A DNA stretch of 44,683 bases from Acidobacteriota bacterium (GTDB lineage: Bacteria; Acidobacteriota; Terriglobia; UBA7540), in contig PLSX01000225.1 in the NCBI GenBank assembly GCA_003165315.1, forward strand, positions 1 through 44,683, written 5' to 3'. The position numbers and the translations under genes are program-made. Below the pieces are notes generated by a model that worked only from the letters and a program-made list of their open reading frames with translations, did not search any database and had not been told where the DNA came from. Within the stretch, counting starts at the first letter, position 1; every line of letters starts with the position of its first letter. This document shows positions 32,794 to 40,063 of this stretch, piece by piece.

Positions 32794-32941
32794 GGCGGGT
32801 TGGTTCCTTTAGCTGATAACCTTCGAGCGAAAGTTCGACGATGGCGTTTAACCGTTCATACCCGGGGAGTGCCTGCCATTCCCGGTATTCGTCAGCCTTT
32901 ATTTCCTCGAACTTGGTGTACTTGCGGATCGTCTTGTCCAT
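32738..32941 (-). CDS. Small partner of the nucleotidyltransferase
   Basis: A 67-aa protein (MDKTIRKYTKFEEIKADEYR, then YERLNAIVELSLEGYQLKEP and a basic QPRLQRILVHLQRPQD). The opening is typical of a small family encoded before nucleotidyltransferases, plausibly its antitoxin. AAAGGAA lies 5-6 nt before the ATG. It overlaps the next gene by 56 nt. Confidence 0.65.
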   Translation of the reverse strand: MDKTIRKYTKFEEIKADEYREWQALPGYERLNAIVELSLEGYQLKEPTRHVQPRLQRILVHLQRPQD

Positions 32942-33082
32942 GTATTCCTTTGTACCACGTCCGGTGTTTCACTTCAAACCGTGAGGGGAGTGGCGTTACT
33001 CACGTAAGCGCATCATCGTGGGAACGGGATCAATGCTCAGATTGTTCCCAATGGACTCAAGTCCTCGCCCAATTTGTCACCA

Positions 33083-34504
33083 TTATTGGGCGGCAGATTC
33101 CCTCGGTCCGAACATGATCCGGAGGACTTCCTTGTTGGTGGCGTAGTTGCCGTGGGCGGCGGCCGGGTTGGCAATGATCCAATGCCACCAGGTGTTTCGA
33201 ACGTAGAGGTTGGTGATTGCCAGACCTTCCATTGCTGGAAGATGCCAACTCAGCAGGTCGCTGGGATCGCTCCAGGCAATCACCTGTGCGGGCCTCGCGA
33301 TGGCCTGATCTGAGCCGGTGCTCCTTCTGGCAAACGTCTCACGCATATTTTCCCATTTCGCCATCAGATTGTTCATGACCCCCAGGGCCTGCCCCGGCAC
33401 CAATCCCTGCAAGAGTCCCAGTCGAGCCGTTGGTCCTGCTGTGTTCGCCAACTCCAGCAAGGGAACCTGATTCGCGAAGAAATAAACCAATGAGGTACGC
33501 TCCAGGATGTATTGGGCCGCGTTGTCCTCCGTCGCAGAGCCGATTTTGGAAGACAGCGCATGGGCGTCCTGAAGCACGGACTCATGCTGATCCATATTGA
33601 GGGTGGAGAATACGAGGTAGCTTCCCAGGCTATGCGAGACCACAATGAACTCGCGGTCTATGCCATGCGGATCCCTCAACTGCTGCTCCCAATCACTGGT
33701 TTTTGACCCGTTGGCCCTGAATCGCACCGACTTGAGGAAGAGTTGCCGCATGCCCTCGCGAAAAAGGTCGTGCATGGAACCTACGGCCATCATGGCATCG
33801 GAGAATCCCCAGTCCATAATGCTGGTCTTCATCCAACGATTGAAAAGCGCTCCGCGGTGAGGTGCGGTTTTGAGCTTCTGTGCCTCGTCCGGCCTGATCC
33901 AGGTGTAGGTTTTGAAGCGGCCCGGATTGGAGGCGTCCGCTTCCTGAGGCGCTGAGCATAGATTCAGGAACCCGGGGTTGGGTCCTGCCAAGTGGGTTTC
34001 GTCAGTCATCATGTCGCGGCATTTCAGTGGGAACACCAGCGGCCACCAGTTGATCTCATCCACGACGATGGGGCCGCCATCGCTGCGTCGCAGGACGTAG
34101 TGATCGACAAAGGGGACGGAAGCGCTCCACTCTTCCTTGTTCCTCCAAACCGGCTTGCCCAAATATTGGAAGTCGGGTGGGTCCGCATCTTTGGCAAAAA
34201 CACCGGTATCGGCATAGTCTCTTGCCACCGGTCCCGCAGACAGGGTCGTGCAATCTTTCAGAAAGTTGCAAATCGCCTTTTGAAAGATCTGCGAACCCCC
34301 GGACCCTGTGGCGCCAATTCCATGAACATAGAGAATGTGCAGCGGGCGGTTCCCGGCGTTGCGCAACGACTCCCCAATGGAGGAAGCCTGGTTCAGTTTC
34401 TGCGGGCCATCATCGATCACCCTGCCCTCTGCCTGGCCAAGGCCCAGGACTCCGCTAATCAGTGATAGAGCGAGAACATATTTGTGAGCTCGATTCGCCA
34501 TCAT
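33083..34504 (-). CDS. Secreted alpha/beta hydrolase-like protein
   Basis: A 473-aa protein with a signal peptide (KYVLALSLISGVLGLGQAEG). The first strand motif LYVHGIGATG (about 59-67) is the oxyanion-hole HG of alpha/beta hydrolases, and VVSHSLGSYLVF (about 290) is the nucleophile elbow G-x-S-x-G-like, here S-H-S-L-G, with Ser in place of the first Gly. The acid and final His are not identified with confidence; DPSDLLSWHLP near the end may hold them. The start has AGGAGG directly before two successive ATGs (34504, 34501). Lipase or acylhydrolase activity is possible but the substrate is unknown. Confidence 0.72.
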   Translation of the reverse strand: MMANRAHKYVLALSLISGVLGLGQAEGRVIDDGPQKLNQASSIGESLRNAGNRPLHILYVHGIGATGSGGSQIFQKAICNFLKDCTTLSAGPVARDYADTGVFAKDADPPDFQYLGKPVWRNKEEWSASVPFVDHYVLRRSDGGPIVVDEINWWPLVFPLKCRDMMTDETHLAGPNPGFLNLCSAPQEADASNPGRFKTYTWIRPDEAQKLKTAPHRGALFNRWMKTSIMDWGFSDAMMAVGSMHDLFREGMRQLFLKSVRFRANGSKTSDWEQQLRDPHGIDREFIVVSHSLGSYLVFSTLNMDQHESVLQDAHALSSKIGSATEDNAAQYILERTSLVYFFANQVPLLELANTAGPTARLGLLQGLVPGQALGVMNNLMAKWENMRETFARRSTGSDQAIARPAQVIAWSDPSDLLSWHLPAMEGLAITNLYVRNTWWHWIIANPAAAHGNYATNKEVLRIMFGPRESAAQ

Positions 34505-34679
34505 GCCTCCTGATTGAATCTACTTGTGCACGCAGTTTCCCATGGCTGAAGAGGAATTTAACATATTTGTAGGGGTGAGAAAGGGGATGATGACTTGGGG
34601 ATGCGGGGCCTGTGGAATCCTTTGCGCCTGGGATGAAGTTTTGCGGAACGACACTATACGGAGCTTTACTGGTCCTGGT

Positions 34680-35609
34680 CTAGCCAACTTCCACCAACGC
34701 CGCGCCCCAACTGAGGCCAGCTCCAAAGGCGGCGATGACCACTTTCATTCCCGGACGCAGCAAGCCCGCGGCCTTGGCTTCCGACGCTGCAATCAGCCAT
34801 GATGCGGAGGAAGTGTTCCCGCATTTTTCAATGTTGACAAAACATTGACGGGCATCGATCTTCAGCTCTTTCATGAGCCTTTCCAGCAGCCTCATGTTGG
34901 CTTGATGAAAAAGGAAGAGCCCGATTTCATCAGCGCGCAGGGAATTTCTTTCCAGCAATTCTGCCACGGCGCGGGCAAGCTTGCGCACGGCGTGCATGAT
35001 GATCGTGCGGCCATCCATCTCAAGCGTAGATCCAAAGTTCATGCGCAGCGCTTCGGAGAAAGTTGCGTCACTCGCTACACGAATATCATGGATTGCAAGT
35101 TGTCCTTCGCTAGGCGTGATCAGGCAAGCGCCGGCGCCATCGCCAAACAGGATGGCGGTTTCTTTGGCCCGCGGTCCCTGCGCCAGAGCGCGCGTCATGG
35201 TTTCCGCCGCCACTACCAGTGTTGGTCCCCACTGCTCGCACATCTTGTTGGCCAGGGCCACACCAAACAGGCCGGAAATGCTGGCCAGGTGCAGATCAAA
35301 GGCCGGAATTCCCGGCGCGCCCAGCCGCTTTTGGACTTCCGCTGACACTCCGGGGAACTGCCGGTGGGGCGTTCCGGTGCAGGCGATGATGGCTCCCAGC
35401 TTGTCGGCAGTGATCCCGGCATCCTTCAAACATGCCAGCGAAGCTCGTTCGGCGAGGTCGCAGACAGTTTCCTCCTCGACGACACGCCGCGTCTGGATTC
35501 CGCATACACTTACAATCCACTCGGGGTTCACACTGAACTCCGCTGCGAGAGCTTGATTAGTCAAGATACCTTCGGGAAGGTAGTGCCCGAATCCGGCCAT
35601 TGATGCCAT
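34680..35609 (-). CDS. Ketoacyl-ACP synthase III-like protein with Ser at the active-site position
   Basis: Thiolase-fold condensing enzyme of the FabH group, 309 aa. The catalytic His is in FHQANMR (His about 235) and the Asn in KCGNTSSAS (about 265). At the nucleophile strand, PAFDLHLASISGLFG, the residue five after Asp is Ser110, where E. coli FabH has Cys112 in AFDVAAACAGF. A Ser-type KAS III is known (DpsC), so it may use Ser or be an acyltransferase. Its ATG directly follows the ACP stop codon, so the two are translated together. Gene fabH itself is expected to have Cys; this is therefore a specialised paralogue. Confidence 0.88.
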   Translation of the reverse strand: MASMAGFGHYLPEGILTNQALAAEFSVNPEWIVSVCGIQTRRVVEEETVCDLAERASLACLKDAGITADKLGAIIACTGTPHRQFPGVSAEVQKRLGAPGIPAFDLHLASISGLFGVALANKMCEQWGPTLVVAAETMTRALAQGPRAKETAILFGDGAGACLITPSEGQLAIHDIRVASDATFSEALRMNFGSTLEMDGRTIIMHAVRKLARAVAELLERNSLRADEIGLFLFHQANMRLLERLMKELKIDARQCFVNIEKCGNTSSASWLIAASEAKAAGLLRPGMKVVIAAFGAGLSWGAALVEVG

Positions 35610-35849
35610 CTATACGGCTCCGTGACTTCTGAGATAAGCAGTGATTTTCGCGAGCGTTTCAAACTTGGAGGGGTGCAAATCGCTGTCCTGTACCTTGATG
35701 TTGCACTCTTTCTCCAGGTCGGCAACAAAATCGACCAGGTCGAATGAGTCCATAACGCCGGCATCAAACAGTGACGCGTCAATGTCAGTAGGAATGGGAG
35801 CTTTGGCGACTCGCGCCAATGCTTCGCGGATTTTATTGTCGAGAGCCAT
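35610..35849 (-). CDS. Acyl carrier protein
   Basis: A 79-aa acidic four-helix protein with the phosphopantetheine attachment motif DSFDLVDF (Ser about 36) and helix 3 (FETLAKITAYLRSH). It lies immediately before the KAS III-like gene with zero spacing (TAG then ATG). The ribosome site AAGGAA is 8 nt before the ATG. It differs from typical AcpP (DSLDTVEL) and is probably dedicated to the adjacent enzyme. The spacer to the divergent GH43-like gene (35850-36044) has no clear promoter. Confidence 0.9.
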   Translation of the reverse strand: MALDNKIREALARVAKAPIPTDIDASLFDAGVMDSFDLVDFVADLEKECNIKVQDSDLHPSKFETLAKITAYLRSHGAV

Positions 35850-36044
35850 AATTATTTTCCTTCTCGCAGCGTGCCTTCCAGAATGCGACTCGCTCGGGAC
35901 GTTCGCGGTGGGTTATTACTCTGATTCGTCGCAGCGAAATTGAATAAATATGATACTACAAGTCGCGAGGAAGCCGTTCAGCCGGATGTTCGAGTTGCGA
36001 AACCCCAACCCGGGGACAAAGATTTGCGGCAAAATGTTGGAGGA

Positions 36045-37145
36045 ATGATGTTTCGTGGATTGAAGGCACTTTTGATTCTATTGTCCCTCGGTTTGTTCTC
36101 CACCGCAGGAGGATGGAGCGCTACCGCCCCGGAAAGGGCAGATGCTCCCACGTCTTATGAAGACGGCCGTCCACAGGCCACTCTCCGCCTGGATGCGCTA
36201 GACTATGGCGTGGTGCTTCGCCACGGCGGGGGGCCGCAGAATTGCGACCAGTACGGGGCTCGCGATGTGTGGGTATTTGCCGCCGAGGGAAAGTACTACA
36301 TGCATTACGATGCAGCGGGACCGACGGGATGGCTGTGTGCTCTAGCCACAAGTTACGACCTGATCCACTGGAAGAAACAAGGACCAGTGCTGGAACTGGG
36401 AAAGTCCGGTTCGGAGGATTCCGCATCGGCCAGTTATGGTGTTACATATTTTGACGGCAGGGCGTGGGAGATGTTCTATATGGGCACACCGCACGCCTCT
36501 CCACCGCCGGACCGTGTGCCGATGTTCCCCTATCTCACGATGAAAGCAAAGAGCCCGTCGCCACTAGGGCCTTGGCAGAAGCAGCCCGGAGTTGTACCGT
36601 TTCGTCCCAAACCGGGAACGTATTACAGTGTCACAGCCAGTCCCGGCTACATCGTGAAAAATCAGGGAGAGTATTTGCAATTCTTCAGTGCGTCAGTGCA
36701 TGAGGGCGGCCCGCCCAAAAAGATCAGAAGGACCATCAGCATCGCCCGCACGAATAACCTGAATGGAGCATGGAGTGTCGACCCTGCACCCATCGTCCCT
36801 CTGGAAGAGCAGATCGAGAACACCTCCCTTTATTACGAGAAGACGGACAAGACCTGGTACCTCTTTACCAATCATGTCGGAATCAGAAACGGGCATGAGT
36901 ACACCGACGCCGTCTGGGTCTATTGGTCTAAAGATCTGAACAAGTGGGATTCCTCGAAAAAAGCCGTGGTTTTGGATGCGCGGAATTGCCACTGGTCGCC
37001 ATCGGTGGTGGGACTGCCTTCGGTGGTCAAAGTAGGAAATCGTTTGGCAATTTTCTATGATGGGCTTGAAGGCGCCGCGATCAGTCATATGGGTCGCGAC
37101 GTCGGCGTTGCCTTCCTTCCTTTGCCGCTTCGGACGCCCAAATAG
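36045..37145 (+). CDS. Secreted beta-propeller glycosidase-like protein (GH43/GH130-like)
   Basis: A 366-aa protein with a signal peptide (MMFRGLKALLILLSLGLFST) and a five-bladed propeller pattern: DVWVFAAEGKYYMHYDAAGP, YDLIHWKKQGPVLE, FDGRAWEMFYMGTP, SPLGPW, NNLNGAW, TWYLFTNHVG and RLAIFYDGLEG. The repeated S-x-D-L-x-x-W and K-Y-Y-M-x-Y elements are typical of GH43, GH32 and GH130 families. I cannot assign the substrate or confirm catalytic acids. GGAGG precedes ATG 36045/36048; the frame extends to 35940 but without family character. It is 149 bp upstream of the GH38 gene. Confidence 0.7.
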   Translation: MMFRGLKALLILLSLGLFSTAGGWSATAPERADAPTSYEDGRPQATLRLDALDYGVVLRHGGGPQNCDQYGARDVWVFAAEGKYYMHYDAAGPTGWLCALATSYDLIHWKKQGPVLELGKSGSEDSASASYGVTYFDGRAWEMFYMGTPHASPPPDRVPMFPYLTMKAKSPSPLGPWQKQPGVVPFRPKPGTYYSVTASPGYIVKNQGEYLQFFSASVHEGGPPKKIRRTISIARTNNLNGAWSVDPAPIVPLEEQIENTSLYYEKTDKTWYLFTNHVGIRNGHEYTDAVWVYWSKDLNKWDSSKKAVVLDARNCHWSPSVVGLPSVVKVGNRLAIFYDGLEGAAISHMGRDVGVAFLPLPLRTPK

Positions 37146-37294
37146 CGGGTCGTCAAAACCTTGCGCGGAACAATTGCTATCGGCCAGGGGAGGGTATATA
37201 TTCTGTGGCGCCGGGGGGGCAGAACCACCCTTTTAAGTGGGCAGGCTGCCCAAAAGATATGCCCGGCGCGAGAATTCTTGCAGGAGGAAAATCC

Positions 37295-39859
37295 GTGCGC
37301 AGATTGATCGTTGCCTTGTTTGCCGTTTCCTGTTTGGTTTCATTGGCTTGGGCGCAATCGCCCGAGTCCCCTTCGTCCAATCCCAAGGATTACACCGCCC
37401 ATGTGGTGGGATACGCCCACATGGATATGGCGTGGCTGTGGCGTTGGGAAGAGTCCATTCACGACATCATGTTCAATACTTTTACCAACCAAATCCGGTT
37501 GATGGACCAAAATCCGACCTACACCTTTGCCCAGGACCAGGCGGTTGTGCTTGACTCCATGGAGCACTTCTACCCAGACGTTTTCAAGGGCTTGCAGGAA
37601 AAGGCCAAGACGGGCAATTTTGTACCCGCCACTTCCGGATGGGTCCAGATGGATGAAAACGTCAGCGACGGCGAATCGCTGGTACGGCAATTCCTCTATG
37701 GGCAGAAATACAGCAAGGAGAAATTCGGCCATTATGTTCGATTTGCCTGGCAGCCGGACGTCTTCGGCCATCCAGAAACCATGCCGCAGATCGCGAGTAA
37801 GTCCGGGATTGAGCTCTACGTCTTCAACCGCCCCCATGATCCCACTCGCCCGCCCATTATCTGGTGGCAGGGTTTGGACGGGTCGCGCGTGCTGGGCTAC
37901 ACCACTCCTGGAGAATACACGCAGACAATGGACCACGAGCACACCACGGTTTTGGGCATGAAGAACGCTGATCGTGCCGGTGTGAAAAATATTATGGTGC
38001 TTTACGGGATGGGTGACCACGGCGGTGGCCCCAATCCTGAAGACATCGCGGGCATTGCCAAATTGAATGCCTCTCACGAAGATCTCAACGTGAAACCCAC
38101 GAACGTGGCGGATTATATCGATCTGCTTCTGACCGAGAAGAAGGACTTTCCGGTCTACACGGCGGAGCTGAATCCTGTTTTTCCTGGCTGCTACACTACT
38201 CAGGTGGATATGAAGCGGCACAACCGGATGTCGGAACAACTGCTGCTGAATGCGGAGAAGATGTCGGAGCTGGCGGTCTTCTTCGGTTATCGCGATTATT
38301 ACCCCGTGCGCGATATTAGCAACGCCTGGAAGATTGCGTTGCTCGATGAGGCGCACGATCTGGCGGCGGGCTCGGGCATCGGCCCTATTTATGCCGACGC
38401 GGTGAAGCAATACGCTGAAGTTTTCGAACGTGGTTACCGCGCCCTGGATTTCTCCCTCCAGAACCTGGGGCTTCAGGTTGATACCCGCGGCGAGGGCGTG
38501 CCGCTTGTCGTCTATAATCCGCAGTCGTTTGATCGAACGGATCTGGTGACGGCGGAAATTTCAGCCTTCTCATTGCCGCCGAAAATGGTGGCCGTGCATG
38601 ACAAGGAAATCGTGCCTGTGCAGATGCTGCAAGCGCCCGCCAAGGCAGGAGCCCGCGAAACTGCCACCGTGATCTTCGTTGCTTCCAAAGTTCCACAGAT
38701 GGGATTGAAGCTCTACCACCTGGAAGCGGAAACCCCTGGCGCCCCGGCCAGTGCCGCAACTGTGCACGCGGGATCCAAGCCGCGACCCTATCTGGAGAAT
38801 GAATTCTTCCGCGTTGAGGTCAATCCTGAAACTGGCAACATCGCGAAGCTCTTCGACAAAACGAACAAGCGCGAAGCGTTGCATGGGGAAGGGAACTCCC
38901 TGACGGCCTGGGAAGACACGGCGGAGATGGCCCGCAAGGTTTCCAAGGAATATGCGGGACCGGCATGGGACATTGGCTTGACCGGCAAGAAGTGGGATAT
39001 CGAAAAGGCTGCGCGAGTTGAAGTTACGGAGCTGGGGCCAGTGCGCGCCACGATTCGCGTGGTCCATCGCTTCCGGGGTTCGGAATTCACTCAGGACATT
39101 AGTCTCACCACTGGCGTGCCCCGGGTGGACGTGGCCGTGACGCTGGACTGGTATGAGCGCGCGACTTTCCTCAAGGCGAATTTCCCCATCGGTGTTGAGT
39201 CCACCAAGGTGTCGGCGGAAATTCCCTATGGCGCCATTACGCGCGACCAGACCGGCGAAGAAGCCGTCATGGGAAAATGGGTGGACATTTCCAATGCGGA
39301 TTACGGCGTCTCCATCATCAATAACGGCAGGAATGGTTATGATGCCAAGGACAACGCCATTCACCTGTCGGTGATTCGCGGACCCTGGGCGCCTGACCCG
39401 CGTGCCGACGAGGGCGAACACACCTTCAGCTACGCCATCTATCCCCACCATGGCGACTGGCGGGAAGGTAAAGTGCAATTTCAAGCTATGGCCTTCAATT
39501 CGCCGTTGCTGTCGTTGCAGGAGCCTGAGCATGCCAGCCCGCAAGAACAGTGGGCGGGAAAGAAGGGCGGCCTGCCTGGCGACTACTCCTTCATTAAAGT
39601 CGACAGCGACCACGTGGTTCTGTATGCGCTGAAGCAAATGGAAGGCTTTTACGATACAGACGCCATCGCCCGCTTTGTGGAAAATGAAGGCCGCGAGGGC
39701 GACGTGACCATCCACCTTCCACTCCACGTTATCGCAACGGAAACTACATTGTTGGAAGACGTCAACGTGGGGCCTGTGGGTGAGGGAGCAACCATTACTT
39801 TCCATATGAAACCGTGGGAGATCAAGACCCTGCGTCTAAAACGTGCGGGCAGATTCTAA
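37295..39859 (+). CDS. Secreted GH38 alpha-mannosidase
   Basis: Glycoside hydrolase family 38, a retaining, zinc-dependent alpha-mannosidase. The zinc site begins with HMDMAWLW (His about 42, Asp about 44), and the nucleophile lies in FAWQPDVFGHPETM (Asp about 155). Later motifs WWQGLDGSRVLGYTT and FGYRDYYPVRDISNAWKIAL agree. The 854-aa product has a signal peptide (RRLIVALFAVSCLVSLAWAQ), so it is exported. A GTG start at 37295 is preferred because AGGAGG lies 7 nt before it and the signal peptide begins there; upstream in-frame codons (from 37205) do not belong. Together with GH43- and GH31-like genes it fits mannose-containing glycan use. Confidence 0.92.
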   Translation: MRRLIVALFAVSCLVSLAWAQSPESPSSNPKDYTAHVVGYAHMDMAWLWRWEESIHDIMFNTFTNQIRLMDQNPTYTFAQDQAVVLDSMEHFYPDVFKGLQEKAKTGNFVPATSGWVQMDENVSDGESLVRQFLYGQKYSKEKFGHYVRFAWQPDVFGHPETMPQIASKSGIELYVFNRPHDPTRPPIIWWQGLDGSRVLGYTTPGEYTQTMDHEHTTVLGMKNADRAGVKNIMVLYGMGDHGGGPNPEDIAGIAKLNASHEDLNVKPTNVADYIDLLLTEKKDFPVYTAELNPVFPGCYTTQVDMKRHNRMSEQLLLNAEKMSELAVFFGYRDYYPVRDISNAWKIALLDEAHDLAAGSGIGPIYADAVKQYAEVFERGYRALDFSLQNLGLQVDTRGEGVPLVVYNPQSFDRTDLVTAEISAFSLPPKMVAVHDKEIVPVQMLQAPAKAGARETATVIFVASKVPQMGLKLYHLEAETPGAPASAATVHAGSKPRPYLENEFFRVEVNPETGNIAKLFDKTNKREALHGEGNSLTAWEDTAEMARKVSKEYAGPAWDIGLTGKKWDIEKAARVEVTELGPVRATIRVVHRFRGSEFTQDISLTTGVPRVDVAVTLDWYERATFLKANFPIGVESTKVSAEIPYGAITRDQTGEEAVMGKWVDISNADYGVSIINNGRNGYDAKDNAIHLSVIRGPWAPDPRADEGEHTFSYAIYPHHGDWREGKVQFQAMAFNSPLLSLQEPEHASPQEQWAGKKGGLPGDYSFIKVDSDHVVLYALKQMEGFYDTDAIARFVENEGREGDVTIHLPLHVIATETTLLEDVNVGPVGEGATITFHMKPWEIKTLRLKRAGRF

Positions 39860-39874
39860 TAGCATATTGCGGCG

Positions 39875-39912
39875 GCGGCCGGTTGACTTAGCAGCATTAC
39901 TTACCCGGCCGC
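39875..39912 (+). terminator. Probable terminator of the mannosidase gene
   Basis: GCGGCCGG (39875-39882) pairs with CCGGCCGC (39905-39912), with a 22-nt loop, starting 16 nt after the stop. A T-rich run follows (tagttattttaattt). Confidence 0.55.
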
Positions 39913-40063
39913 TCCGCCATAGTTATTTTAATTTCAGACCGTCCGAAGATCAGCAAATGGACGACGATTGAGGCTGCATAGACACATTGACCACACCACC
40001 CTCCGCTTCAACCTTGCATCCATATATAATGGATGTTCAAATCTCTTAATGAATCGTGGAGCA

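Noticed and set aside
34524..34802. 92-codon frame at the 3' end of the KAS III-like gene
   Set aside because: It overlaps the end of the KAS III gene on the other strand, has no ribosome site and resembles nothing.
38570..39805. Long antisense open frame opposite the GH38 gene
   Set aside because: Same reason; high GC in the third codon position opens the opposite frame.
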